A stretch of DNA of 58,508 nucleotides from Collinsella aerofaciens (GTDB taxonomy: Bacteria; Actinomycetota; Coriobacteriia; Coriobacteriales; Coriobacteriaceae), in contig NZ_JADNDZ010000082.1 of assembly GCF_015552075.1 (NCBI RefSeq), positions 1-58,508 of the forward strand, read 5' to 3'. Below the pieces are notes generated by a model, which was given only the letters and a program-made list of their open reading frames with translations, was not told the origin of the DNA and did not search any database. The number at the start of each line of letters is the position of its first letter. Position 1 is the stretch's first letter. Below are positions 1 through 8,851 of the stretch, piece after piece. Position numbers and translations under genes: made by a program.

Positions 1-8
1 GGCTCGCA

Positions 9-33
9 CGAAGAGCACATTTAGTGCTCTTCG
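9..33. repeat. Short perfect hairpin at the window edge
   Basis: CGAAGAGCAC and its reverse complement flank a 5-nt loop (ATTTA), giving a perfect 10-bp stem. It lies about 145 bp beyond the stop of the leftward aminotransferase gene and has no T tract, so it is only weakly terminator-like. The rest of 1-177 holds nothing I can name. Confidence 0.4.
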
Positions 34-177
34 GCTCGTGCGGAATCTACGAAAAGCTTGCGCCTGGCCTTCGGCGGCGCGGCCCGCGGTGACTTTGGGG
101 CAGCCCGGTTTCCCGTTGGCCGGCGCCCCCACTCATAAGCCTTAAGTCGGTGGGCTGATGTGTTGCGTCCCTGATGG

Positions 178-1314
178 CTACAGGGTTGAAACGAAGGTGG
201 ACAGGCGGTGGAGGCCTTCGTCTAGGTCTTTGTCGGAGACGCAGTAGCTGAGGCGGACGTGGCCTTCGGTGCCGAAACAGTCGCCCGGGACTAGGGCTAC
301 GTTGGCCTCTTTGATGGCTTTGATGCAGAAGTCTTCGCTGGTTAGGCCGAACTTTTTGATGCTTGGGAAAGTGTAGAAGGCTCCTGCGGGCTCTACTACG
401 TCGAGGCCCATGGCGTCTAAGGCCGCGAGTACGCGTTCGCGACGGGCTCGGTAGACTTCGAGCATGGGGGTTGGGTCGACGGTCAGGGCTCGGGCCGCGG
501 CGTCCATCTCGAAGGAGACGGCGCTCGATACTAGGTATTGGTGAGCCTTGGCGATCTCGGCGATGACGGGTGCCGCTGCTGCGAGCCAGCCCAGGCGCCA
601 GCCGGTCATAGCCCAGGGCTTGGAGAAGCTCTCGATGACTACCGTCTGCTCACGCAGCTCCGGGTGGTGCTGGGCGAAGCGCTCGTAGCCGTCCGCGTAG
701 ACCAAGCGGTTGTATACGTCGTCGCAGACCACGTAGATGCCTGCCTGCTCTGCCACGCGTGCCACGGCGTCGAGCGATGCCGCGTCAAGGATGCAGCCCG
801 TAGGATTGTTGGGCGAGCAGATGACGATGGCCTTGGTCGCCGGCGTCACGCAAGCACGAAGCGCATCCTCGTCAATCTGAAATTGCGCAGGCTCCGTATC
901 CAAAAAGACCGCTTTGGCGTGGTTGGCCACGACGATGCTTTCGTACAGGCCAAAGGCAGGCGTGGGGATAATGACCTCGTCGCTGGGGTTGAGCATAGCC
1001 ATGAATGTTGCCGACAGGGCCTCGGTCGCGCCGTCGGTCAGGATGACCTCGTCGGCCGAAAACGTAAGGCCCGCGTCCCCCATGTAGGCAGATAACGCCT
1101 CACGCAGGGCGGGACGACCGTTGTTGGGCGGATAGTGCGTGTCACCGCGGTCCAGTGCGGCGGTCACCTCGGCACTAATCACATCGGGCGTGGGAAAATC
1201 GGGCTCGCCAAGCGCAAGCGCGATACACCCCGGGTGCTGGGCGGCGAGCGCGTTGATCCGGCGGATACCGGAGGGCTTGAGCGTGGCAAGCGAGGTATTC
1301 ATGGGCAGTCGCAT
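178..1314 (-). CDS. Class I/II pyridoxal-phosphate aminotransferase
   Basis: A 378-residue fold-type I aminotransferase of the aspartate aminotransferase (AspC/PatA) group, expected to move an amino group between an amino acid and a 2-oxoacid in the cytosol. The sequence shows the substrate motif ALGEPDFPTP near the N-terminus, NNPTG around residue 170, the YNRLVY segment, and the PLP lysine in SFSKPWAMTGWRLGW (about residue 230). ATG at 1314 is preceded by AAAGGA at good spacing; a second in-frame ATG lies four codons later. The next gene is divergent across about 90 bp, so the two may share a promoter region. Substrate (aspartate, alanine or aromatic) cannot be settled from sequence alone. 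Confidence 0.9.
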   Translation of the reverse strand: MRLPMNTSLATLKPSGIRRINALAAQHPGCIALALGEPDFPTPDVISAEVTAALDRGDTHYPPNNGRPALREALSAYMGDAGLTFSADEVILTDGATEALSATFMAMLNPSDEVIIPTPAFGLYESIVVANHAKAVFLDTEPAQFQIDEDALRACVTPATKAIVICSPNNPTGCILDAASLDAVARVAEQAGIYVVCDDVYNRLVYADGYERFAQHHPELREQTVVIESFSKPWAMTGWRLGWLAAAAPVIAEIAKAHQYLVSSAVSFEMDAAARALTVDPTPMLEVYRARRERVLAALDAMGLDVVEPAGAFYTFPSIKKFGLTSEDFCIKAIKEANVALVPGDCFGTEGHVRLSYCVSDKDLDEGLHRLSTFVSTL

Positions 1315-1407
1315 GGCGTTCCTTTCGTAAGGGTTGCACTAGGATAGCGCGGCGGGGCGCCGCCAGACGGTGTAACCTAAACGGAAACGAGCCGGAAAGG
1401 AGATGGC

Positions 1408-2070
1408 ATGGAGCCGACCGCGCGCGGCGATGTACCAAAAACGCTGCAAACCATCGCGTATATCAGCATTCCCAATAGCGCCGATCTTGAGTTTTTGCTT
1501 TGGGACCTGCAGGATGCCATCGCCGCCTATGCACAGCTTTCCGGCACTGCACTCCCCCGCCCAGTCGACTTGAAGGCAAATGACGCCGGCAGCGTTGCCG
1601 ATGGCATCGTGCTGGCCATTGAAGATGTGGCTGACGATGAGACGTTGACTGCTATCGAGCAGGCGCTTGAGCGCTTTGGCGGTACGGGAACGCGTGTCTA
1701 TGCCGTGATCCGAGCCGCACGACAGGGCGCTGAACAGGCGCGTGGGACCGCCGTTCGTCTGCACAAGGTATGCGAGCGCCATGACCAATTGTGGTGTGGC
1801 GGCGTTGCCATCTGCGCCGGCAGCGGCATTGCGGCGCTTCGTCGCTCTCCGCGCATGGGACTCTTGCGCCGACCTTTTTCGGAAGCGATGGATAAGCTTG
1901 TGGGCGCTGTGCGCATGGGCTGCTCCGTCGAGCATGCACAGCGACTTGGCGGCGGCAATGCCGCCAACGTCGGCACCGACGGCATGGTGCGCGCCAGGCC
2001 CGCGCTGCCCACACCGATCTGGCATGCCATCATGAAACGCCTCGGCACCCATGCTCAATCAAGGATCTAG
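1408..2070 (+). CDS. Flavodoxin/FMN-reductase-like protein, divergent
   Basis: A 220-residue soluble protein. The stretch VYAVIRAARQGAEQA followed by CERHDQLWCGGVAICAGSG resembles the part of NADPH-dependent FMN reductase/flavodoxin-like proteins of Firmicutes where a GFPEA-type loop is followed by WGGGLAIGGG. The N-terminal half is less typical, and the usual early phosphate-binding loop is not obvious, so FMN binding is uncertain. The start has AAAGGAG six bases upstream of ATG. It converges with the DNA glycosylase gene, with one base between the stops. I would treat redox function as tentative. Confidence 0.55.
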   Translation: MEPTARGDVPKTLQTIAYISIPNSADLEFLLWDLQDAIAAYAQLSGTALPRPVDLKANDAGSVADGIVLAIEDVADDETLTAIEQALERFGGTGTRVYAVIRAARQGAEQARGTAVRLHKVCERHDQLWCGGVAICAGSGIAALRRSPRMGLLRRPFSEAMDKLVGAVRMGCSVEHAQRLGGGNAANVGTDGMVRARPALPTPIWHAIMKRLGTHAQSRI

Positions 2071-2071
2071 A

Positions 2072-2635
2072 CTACCGTGCGATCCAGTCAACGGCTTCGC
2101 GCCAACGCTCAACAAGACGTTCCAGACGCCAAGCCGCGTTAGCGGGACTAGTTGACGGCAATACGACAGCGGGCAGGCCTGTCCGCTCCTTTAGATAGCG
2201 CTTATAGAGGCGCCCCGCCGTACCTCCGTTACACACCACCAGCTCAATAGGCGCATTGCCCGTAATGCGCTCAATATGTGCCGGAACGACGTTTTTGATG
2301 CTGGCGTCGCTCGAGCCCTTAATGTCGCAGCTCTCGATCACATCCCACAGGGCCACGCCGCCGTTCAGCAGCATGGCCCGCTTGGCGGCAATGGAGGCAT
2401 CGAGCGTCGCGGGCTCACCGTTTGCCAAAGGATCGCCCTCGTTGGACGGCACGGATACACCGAGGCACGCGGCCATCACACGCCAAAAGCGGTTCTGCGG
2501 ATTGCCATAGTAGAAGGCATTGGCACGCGAGAGCACCGAGGGAAACGACCCCAGCACCAAAACGCGCGAGCGCTGGTCGAACACAGGCTCAAACCCATGC
2601 TCAATATGTTGATAGTCCTCGTCAGACACGGCCAT
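2072..2635 (-). CDS. DNA-deoxyinosine glycosylase (UDG family 6, HDG type)
   Basis: A 187-residue DNA repair enzyme. It opens with HGFEPVFDQRSRVLVLGSFPS, where the GSFPS loop corresponds to the GSMPS-type motif A of the hypoxanthine-DNA glycosylase branch of the uracil-DNA glycosylase superfamily, and continues with AFYYGNPQNRFWRV, the family's YY-x-P-x-N-x-FW segment. A later STSPANAAW matches motif B. The expected reaction is removal of deaminated bases, chiefly hypoxanthine, leaving an abasic site. The start codon lies three bases after the stop of the GH13 gene and has only a weak Shine-Dalgarno, which suggests translational coupling with that unrelated enzyme. Confidence 0.85.
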   Translation of the reverse strand: MAVSDEDYQHIEHGFEPVFDQRSRVLVLGSFPSVLSRANAFYYGNPQNRFWRVMAACLGVSVPSNEGDPLANGEPATLDASIAAKRAMLLNGGVALWDVIESCDIKGSSDASIKNVVPAHIERITGNAPIELVVCNGGTAGRLYKRYLKERTGLPAVVLPSTSPANAAWRLERLVERWREAVDWIAR

Positions 2636-2638
2636 GGG

Positions 2639-4015
2639 CTAGGCTCTCAACAGATAGCGCACCTCGTAGGGTGCAAGTTCAAGGGTGCCCGTCAGCTCGA
2701 CCGTGGGAGCATCGTCGGCAAGCAGGTCGACGAAGGAGCCGTTGAGTTCGCCGGCGCCAAAGGTGTAAGGCTCGCCCACGGCGTTCACCGCCACGAGTAC
2801 CGTCGCGCCGTCACAGGCGCGCTCGAACAGCAGCTGCTTGTTCTGGATCACCACGTTGCGATAGGCACCGTAGTTGAGAGCACGGGCAGCCGCGTCGTCG
2901 GCCGAGCGAAGGTGTGCGAGTTGCGTGATGAACGCCGTCAGCTCGTTGGGCGCAGGCTCATCGAGCGCAGGGCGCAGCGCCCAGTCGCCATCGGGGCCGC
3001 CCTTTTCGCCAGCAATTCCCCACTCGCTGCCATAGTAGACGCACGGGATGCCCGGCATGCCAAAGAGCATGCCATAGGAGGGACGCAGGCACGACTTGTC
3101 GGTGAGGATACTTGCCAGGCGCGGCACATCGTGGTTGTCGACAAACGACAGCAGGTGCTTGCCGCGGTAGATGCACCAGGGGTCGCCGCCAAACTGGCGG
3201 TGCAGCGAATGGGCGATCTCGAACATGTTGACCGAGTTAAAGCTGGAGTACAGGCCCTTGTAGCACTCGTAGTTGGTGCAGGAGTCGAGCATCTCGTCGT
3301 TGACGATCTGGTTGTAGTCGCCGTGGAGCGTCTCGCCAATGAGCACAAAGCCGGGCTTGAGCTCACGGGCAAAGCTATGCAAACGACGCATGAAATCGCG
3401 GTCGAGCATGTAGGCGACGTCCAGGCGCAGGCCGTCGACGCCAAAGACCTCGGCCCAGCGGCGCACGGACTCAAGCAGGTAATTGACCACGGCGGGGTTT
3501 TGCAGGTTGAGCTTCACGAGCTCAAAATGGCCTTCCCAGCCCTCGTACCAAAAGCCGTCGCCGTAGCACGAGTCGCCATCAAAGCTGATGTGGAACCAGT
3601 CCTTGTAGGGCGAGTCCCACTTGCGCTCCTGCACATCGCGGAAGGCCCAAAAGCCACGGCCCACATGGTTGAAGACGGCGTCGAGCACCACGTGGATGCC
3701 GTGGGCATGCAGCGTGTCGCATACGGCGGCAAAGTCGGCGTCCCCACCCAGGCGGCGGTCGATGTGGCGCAGGCTGCGCGTATCGTAACCGTGGCTATCA
3801 GATTCGAGCGGCGGGTTGATGAGCACAGCGCCAACGCCGAGTTCCTGCAGGTAGTCGGCCCATTGGGCGATCTTCATGATGGGCGCATCGGGGTTTGGCG
3901 CGGCGTTGACAGCCTGGGCGAGCTCATCCTCGGTAACGGGCGCGGCGTTTTCGCGCGGAGCTCCGCAAAAGCCCAGCGGATAAATCTGATAGAACGTCGT
4001 CTCGTATGCCCACAT
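2639..4015 (-). CDS. GH13 alpha-amylase-family glycosidase
   Basis: A 458-residue intracellular glycoside hydrolase of family 13, with no signal peptide. Conserved regions are clear: I DAVFNHVGRG (111-120), II DGLRLDV with nucleophile D199, III GETLHGDY with acid/base E228, and IV FVDNHD with transition-state D296. Its length and the C-terminal beta domain (ELAPYEVRYLLRA) suit a cyclomaltodextrinase, neopullulanase or oligosaccharide alpha-glucosidase. It probably trims imported maltodextrins. ATG at 4015 has GGGAGG upstream. It is the first gene of a two-gene unit with the DNA glycosylase. The exact linkage specificity is not decidable here. Confidence 0.9.
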   Translation of the reverse strand: MWAYETTFYQIYPLGFCGAPRENAAPVTEDELAQAVNAAPNPDAPIMKIAQWADYLQELGVGAVLINPPLESDSHGYDTRSLRHIDRRLGGDADFAAVCDTLHAHGIHVVLDAVFNHVGRGFWAFRDVQERKWDSPYKDWFHISFDGDSCYGDGFWYEGWEGHFELVKLNLQNPAVVNYLLESVRRWAEVFGVDGLRLDVAYMLDRDFMRRLHSFARELKPGFVLIGETLHGDYNQIVNDEMLDSCTNYECYKGLYSSFNSVNMFEIAHSLHRQFGGDPWCIYRGKHLLSFVDNHDVPRLASILTDKSCLRPSYGMLFGMPGIPCVYYGSEWGIAGEKGGPDGDWALRPALDEPAPNELTAFITQLAHLRSADDAAARALNYGAYRNVVIQNKQLLFERACDGATVLVAVNAVGEPYTFGAGELNGSFVDLLADDAPTVELTGTLELAPYEVRYLLRA

Positions 4016-4115
4016 AGCAACCTCCCGGTAAGCTCAACACAACGACATCCATTGTATGCCCAGCAGGGTAGCTAATTTGGGACGGGGCTCTTTTAGCTGC
4101 CCCGGCCCCTTTCCA

Positions 4116-4182
4116 AGTTGCGGTGGAATACGGACTGTTTGCCGGGTTTATTGGACCCAGCAGTCCGTATTCCACCGCAACT
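4116..4182. repeat. Palindromic element family A, copy 1
   Basis: A perfect 22-bp inverted repeat (arms 4116-4137 and 4161-4182; left arm begins AGTTGCGGTGGAATA) encloses a 23-nt loop. It sits 15 nt past the stop of the leftward MFS gene. The other copies are at 17292 and 56590. It may act as a transcript-end hairpin for the MFS mRNA, but there is no long T tract. Confidence 0.85.
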
Positions 4183-4197
4183 GATGAGGGAACGTGA

Positions 4198-5394
4198 TTA
4201 GGCGACGGGCTTGGCGCGGCGGATGGCTGGGAACATCACCGTGATGGCGAGGATAACGCCCACGGCAGCGATCGCACCGCCCGCGTAGCCGATCCAGGCG
4301 ATACCGGGGCCCGAAACCACGGCTCCGCCGATCGCGGTACCCGTGCCGATACCCAGATTAAACAGGCCCGAGAAGATCGACATGGCGACGGCCGACGAGT
4401 CCGCCGGCGTGTACTTGATGAGCTCGGCCTGAAACGCCACGTTAAAGGCCGTGGCGCAGCAGCCCCATAGCGCACAAACGCCAAGAACCGCGGCGAGCGA
4501 CGACGCGGCAGGACCCATAAGTAGCAAGGCGACCGGCACTCCGGAGAGCGTGATAGCCAAGAACGGGAAGCGATGCCCATCGAACAGGCGGCCAAACAGC
4601 CAGCTTCCGAGCAGACCAGAGCAGCCAAACGCCGTCAGCGTCATGGTGATGGCGCCCGCATCGACGTGCGCGACCTGCGCCAGGAAGGGCTCGATATAGC
4701 TGTAGCTTGCGTAATAGCCGGTCGCCATAAAGACCGTGACCGCGTAGAGCGCGATGAGGAACGGGTTCTTGAGCAGCTCGGGCAGCTGCTTGAGCGTAAA
4801 ACGCTCGCCCGCCGGCATGGTGGGGAACACCGTGGCCTGGTAGACGACCGCGACAGCAGACAGCGCCCCGACCACGGCAAACGTCATACGCCAGCCCACG
4901 GCCAGGCCAATGGCGCGGCCGAGCGGCAGGCCGAAGATCTGTGCGATGGAAGAGCCCGTGGCGATCATGCTGATGGCGAGCGCCCCGTGGCGTGTGTCAA
5001 CCAGGCGCGACGCCATAATCGAAGCGACCGACCAGAACACGGCGTGCGCGCAGGCAACCACCAGGCGCGCGCAGACTAAGATGGGATAGGTCGGTGCCAA
5101 GGCGGACAGGAACTGGCCCAGCGAGAACACGGCAAGCACGCCCAGCAGCATCCGCTTGAACTCGAAACGCGAAGCGAACACCATGAGCGGCAACGACAGC
5201 AGCATGACGCCCCAGGCATAGACCGAGATCATGATACCAGCTTGGGCCTCGGTGAGCGAGAACGACGCGGCAATATCAGTCAGAAGGCCGATGGGCATGA
5301 ACTCCGACGTGTTGAACACGAACGCGCAGCAGGTGAGCCCGACGAGTGGGAGCCACTGCTTGAGCGTGATGCCGTCTTGCTTTGTTTGAGCCAT
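4198..5394 (-). CDS. MFS exporter of the DHA1 / SotB-AraJ type
   Basis: A 398-residue major facilitator with about 12 hydrophobic helices. The N-terminus FVFNTSEFMPIGLLTDIA is characteristic of the SotB/YdeA and AraJ group of sugar or drug efflux proteins, followed by QAGIMISVYAWGVMLLSLPL. The family exports arabinose, IPTG-like sugars or small drugs by proton antiport; the substrate here is unknown. ATG at 5394 has GAGAGG upstream. It is transcribed alone, with a palindromic element after its stop and a 175-bp gap upstream. Confidence 0.85.
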   Translation of the reverse strand: MAQTKQDGITLKQWLPLVGLTCCAFVFNTSEFMPIGLLTDIAASFSLTEAQAGIMISVYAWGVMLLSLPLMVFASRFEFKRMLLGVLAVFSLGQFLSALAPTYPILVCARLVVACAHAVFWSVASIMASRLVDTRHGALAISMIATGSSIAQIFGLPLGRAIGLAVGWRMTFAVVGALSAVAVVYQATVFPTMPAGERFTLKQLPELLKNPFLIALYAVTVFMATGYYASYSYIEPFLAQVAHVDAGAITMTLTAFGCSGLLGSWLFGRLFDGHRFPFLAITLSGVPVALLLMGPAASSLAAVLGVCALWGCCATAFNVAFQAELIKYTPADSSAVAMSIFSGLFNLGIGTGTAIGGAVVSGPGIAWIGYAGGAIAAVGVILAITVMFPAIRRAKPVA

Positions 5395-5569
5395 ATAGGA
5401 AAACCTCTCCGATTATCTTGAGCGGTGGGCGATTATAGCAATGAGAAGTCTATAAAATGAGCAACAAAAGAATTCTTGGAAAACGATTGTTAACAGACGG
5501 CGCGCCAATTCTGCTTAGAAAGCAAGGTACGCAGGAACTCAATGTCGAAAACGTGGCTTCATCTTCGGG

Positions 5570-6397
5570 CTATCGCGCCTGCTCGGATACGCACAAGGAC
5601 ACCCCCATGAGCACGTCAATTTCGAGCCAACTCGCAACCGCACAATGAACTAGCAAAAGCAGCATATAAGCAAACGCCCCATAATAAAGTCCCTCATGCA
5701 CAAGCGCCGTCACTGAAAGTGCCGACGGCAGCGCCGCACTCGAAACTACCCATCCAACAAGAACCTGGATAGCGCAACTTGCAACCAGGTTCCATGCCAC
5801 CAGCAGCGTTGCGGGACGCGCGATTTCTCTCCAGGAGGAACGAAGCACCGTGACCGAACGCATGATGTAGCGTGGTGCAAACCGAATGCCTCGTAGTCCC
5901 CTCTGCTCCACGTCCGCATCTTCAATTAACACGAATACGAACGACGCGGAAAGAAGCGTCACGATTACTGCCACCACAAGCGAACACAACACCCCGAGCT
6001 GACTGCTCGCAAGCGAGGCAAACACTACAATTGCCGATAAAATCAAGTGAACCAAATAAATTAGCAGCGCCCCAGAAATCTGGAGGGGAACCGTCGAGGC
6101 CAAGAGATAAACCGGAGGGGTTCGAGCAGGTTGCACCGTCTCTTTGGACCGGTCGACGGCAAATAATGAAAAAGCCACATTCGATAGAAGCAGGTTTAAA
6201 AAGGCCGCGACCACAGTGCAAATAAGCGTAATGGACGGATTGATATAGGCGAGCTCAGTTGCAACGTTTGATACACCAATTTGAAGCGCGCTCATAACAA
6301 ACAAGGGGATATATAACGCCATCGTGCAGCCACTCCGGCATTCCTTCGCCCGATCGCCCGATTCCAGAAAGACATTGAAGTTCTCTCGCAAGTTCAC
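5570..6397 (-). CDS. Polytopic membrane protein of unknown function
   Basis: A 275-residue protein with roughly six hydrophobic segments (about 26-45, 52-75, 100-130, 133-155, 195-220, 235-262). I do not recognise the family; a DUF624/YesL-like role beside a sugar locus is conceivable but unproven. The first start is GTG at 6397 with a weak ribosome site; an ATG at 6322 just before the first membrane helix is the alternative. It lies 90 bp downstream of the GH4 gene on the same strand and may be its operon partner. The DNA looks more AT-rich than its neighbours, which may hint at acquisition. Confidence 0.6.
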   Translation of the reverse strand: MNLRENFNVFLESGDRAKECRSGCTMALYIPLFVMSALQIGVSNVATELAYINPSITLICTVVAAFLNLLLSNVAFSLFAVDRSKETVQPARTPPVYLLASTVPLQISGALLIYLVHLILSAIVVFASLASSQLGVLCSLVVAVIVTLLSASFVFVLIEDADVEQRGLRGIRFAPRYIMRSVTVLRSSWREIARPATLLVAWNLVASCAIQVLVGWVVSSAALPSALSVTALVHEGLYYGAFAYMLLLLVHCAVASWLEIDVLMGVSLCVSEQAR

Positions 6398-6487
6398 TCT
6401 ATACCCGTTTTCTTACTAAGCAGGGCGAACGGGCGCCAATATAAACGCCGGTCCGCCCATCCATAATTTCTAGTTTTAACGTCCAGA

Positions 6488-7861
6488 CTAGTCTGTCCAG
6501 CCGTCGATGTAGTCGCGGTTAAGCTCAAAGTACTGCGCGGCGATATCTTTCGCCAAGGAGTACGAATTAACGAGCGGGTGCATCGCGAGGCTCTCGACAA
6601 TGTCGCGCTTCGATCGGTTAACGATGCCACGCGCCACGGTGCGCTCGTAGTACTTGACGCGACGAATCAATTCGAGGTTTCCCGCGGGCACAGAATCGGC
6701 TTCGACGCGATGCGGCACGCAGCCATCGGTGGAGATATCGCACGTTGACTCAATGACATCTGTATCGAGAAGGCCGGGGATGGCGCCATTGTTGGGGGTG
6801 CACAGGATCATCTGCTGCGTCTTGCCAGAGCGAGCAATATCCATGAAGCGGAGCGCGACACCTGCGTATCCGCCAGCATCTTTGCCGTACACGTCAAACG
6901 TCCACGGCTTGTCGCGATGAATACCCGTCTCGGCCGCCATGTAGTTGTTTTCGCGCATTCCATACCACTTCTCAAAGCACGCGAGGCCTTTTTCGAAGTC
7001 GTTCTCAATATCGATAGATGCAAGCTCGCTCGTCATTTCTCGATTAATTTCTTCGATTAGTTCGCCGCGCGTCTGGGGCGAAGAGAGAACGTTGGCAACG
7101 GCGCGCTCGCGATAGTAGAAATAGTATAGGTACTCATTTGGCACGCATCCGCGATTTAGGACGAGGTCCTTCTCGAAGAACCTAAGATCTGTATGAGCAT
7201 ATGCCCCGTCGTCGTGGATCAAGTCGGACATGATGTCCTCGCCGTCAACCGTCACATTGCGGAAGAACGAGAGGTGGTTGAGTCCATAGCACTCGCCCTG
7301 AACCGATGCGGGATCAACGCCTTTATACTCGGCAAACTGATGCAACATGCCCGAGGGGGCATCACAAATGCCATAAGTAAAATCATAGCCCATATCGCGT
7401 AGGGCCTGAGATACGACGCCAGCGGGATTAGTAAAGTTAAACACCTTGACGTCCGGCTTTGCGTACTTCTTGATTAACTCGCAATACGAAGCAAGCGCAG
7501 GGACGGAGCGCATGGCAAAAGACACGCCGGCTGCGCCAGTCGTCTCTTGGCCAAGAACCCCATGCGAAAGAGCAATGCGCTCATCGCGAACGCGCATATG
7601 GTCCCCACCGACGCGAATCGTCGTGATCACGTAATCGGCGTCCTTAACGGCCTCGACTGCATCGCCCGTCAGTGAAAAATTAAGCGTGGGGCAAAGCATG
7701 CCCGAGACATGGGCGGCAAGGCCACCGTAGATGCGCAGCTTCTCGGGATCATTGTCCATAAACACAAGTTCGTCGATTCCAAGCGATGACGCCTGCTGGG
7801 CTATGCTCTTTGCCAAAAACATGGAGCGGACGCCACCGCCACCTATGACCGTAAGTTTCAT
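6488..7861 (-). CDS. GH4 6-phospho-glycosidase (NAD- and metal-dependent)
   Basis: A 457-residue family 4 glycosidase that hydrolyses phosphorylated disaccharides delivered by a PTS, through NAD-dependent oxidation at C3. The N-terminal MKLTVIGGGGVRS is the Rossmann NAD site, FTNPAGVVSQAL carries the NPA substrate motif, GICDAPSGM holds the metal-binding Cys and GLNHLSFF the metal-binding His. ATG at 7861 follows GGGGG; upstream in-frame codons lack a ribosome site and run into the divergent promoter region. Together with an RpiR regulator and an EIICB it matches the Bacillus glvA-glvR-glvC arrangement (maltose 6-phosphate), although GGGGVR-type N-termini are also seen in proteins annotated as 6-phospho-beta-glucosidases. 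Confidence 0.88.
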   Translation of the reverse strand: MKLTVIGGGGVRSMFLAKSIAQQASSLGIDELVFMDNDPEKLRIYGGLAAHVSGMLCPTLNFSLTGDAVEAVKDADYVITTIRVGGDHMRVRDERIALSHGVLGQETTGAAGVSFAMRSVPALASYCELIKKYAKPDVKVFNFTNPAGVVSQALRDMGYDFTYGICDAPSGMLHQFAEYKGVDPASVQGECYGLNHLSFFRNVTVDGEDIMSDLIHDDGAYAHTDLRFFEKDLVLNRGCVPNEYLYYFYYRERAVANVLSSPQTRGELIEEINREMTSELASIDIENDFEKGLACFEKWYGMRENNYMAAETGIHRDKPWTFDVYGKDAGGYAGVALRFMDIARSGKTQQMILCTPNNGAIPGLLDTDVIESTCDISTDGCVPHRVEADSVPAGNLELIRRVKYYERTVARGIVNRSKRDIVESLAMHPLVNSYSLAKDIAAQYFELNRDYIDGWTD

Positions 7862-8036
7862 ATCGAAACCCCCAATTAGCACATTCAATATTGCATGGTT
7901 CGCCTGTGTTTGGATATTGTATCCAGCATGGAGGGCCGCTTCCCGCCCCGGTTGCAAGGCGGGAAAGGAATTCCCCAAGGAGTTATTATTTACGCAACGG
8001 AAGCGGCCACACACGTCCGGCGGGAAGGAAGCACCG

Positions 8037-8789
8037 ATGGTTGATAAAAAGCAGATTTCCAAGCTCTACTCAGCCGCAAAGCTATCCGAAACCGAGCAAA
8101 GCGTACTCGAATACCTACTCAACAATATCGACGCCCTCGATGATATTGGCATAAAACCCGTCGCCATGGCATGCTTTACCAGCATGACGACAGTCATCAG
8201 GCTTTCGAAAAAGCTCGGCTACCGTGGCTACCGCGAAATGATGTACGATCTCAAGCACCTTCAGCATGTCTCCCGCGAAATGAATCAATCACTCAAAGAC
8301 AGTAGCGTCCACTTCGTATGTCACACCGGAGATGTAGACGTATTCATCGCCGCACTGCATCGCAACAGAATGATCGGAGTAAACGGAGAGGGCTTCTCAC
8401 GCATCGTTGCGCAGTACATGGCGACCAAGCTCGTTGGACTTGGCTTTTTGGCCGTCATACAGGACTTCCTAGAAACCGATCAGTTTGTCGAATCCAACCG
8501 AAATACGCTCAGCTGCATGATGCTCATATCCAAATCGGGCCAGACAGAAGCCATCCTGGAAACCGCAAGGGCATGCCACGACGCGGGCATTACGACCCTC
8601 GCGTTTACCGGCAACGAAGACAGTGAGCTCGCCAAGACGGCAGACGCAATCTTTACGATACGTGACGATCACCCAATGGATCTTAAGAACGTTATGCCTA
8701 ACTGCTTTACCGGGAGTTGTATTCTCGCATTCGAAGAACTATTGAGTATCTGCCTTGACAATCTAAAACAAGAAGGCTTGGCCCCCTAA
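8037..8789 (+). CDS. RpiR-family sugar-phosphate-responsive regulator
   Basis: A 250-residue regulator with an N-terminal HTH_6 domain (about 1-78; the recognition region is CFTSMTTVIRLSKKLGYRGYREM) and a C-terminal SIS sugar-phosphate-binding domain (about 105-240, including ISKSGQTEAILETA). ATG at 8037 has AAGGAAG upstream; the open frame extends 102 codons further upstream into the GH4 gene, but that extension has no RpiR similarity. It diverges from the GH4 gene over 175 bp and converges with EIICB, so it very likely controls both in response to a phosphorylated sugar. Activator or repressor is unknown. Confidence 0.9.
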   Translation: MVDKKQISKLYSAAKLSETEQSVLEYLLNNIDALDDIGIKPVAMACFTSMTTVIRLSKKLGYRGYREMMYDLKHLQHVSREMNQSLKDSSVHFVCHTGDVDVFIAALHRNRMIGVNGEGFSRIVAQYMATKLVGLGFLAVIQDFLETDQFVESNRNTLSCMMLISKSGQTEAILETARACHDAGITTLAFTGNEDSELAKTADAIFTIRDDHPMDLKNVMPNCFTGSCILAFEELLSICLDNLKQEGLAP

Positions 8790-8851
8790 ATCATGCGATA
8801 GGAAGCCAAGCCCTGGAATTGCGCTATGCAATTGAAAGCCACTTGCGCGTT

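Noticed and set aside
5457-5648. A 63-codon frame upstream of the MFS gene
   Set aside because: No Shine-Dalgarno, no recognisable sequence, and its end overlaps the well-formed membrane-protein gene on the other strand.
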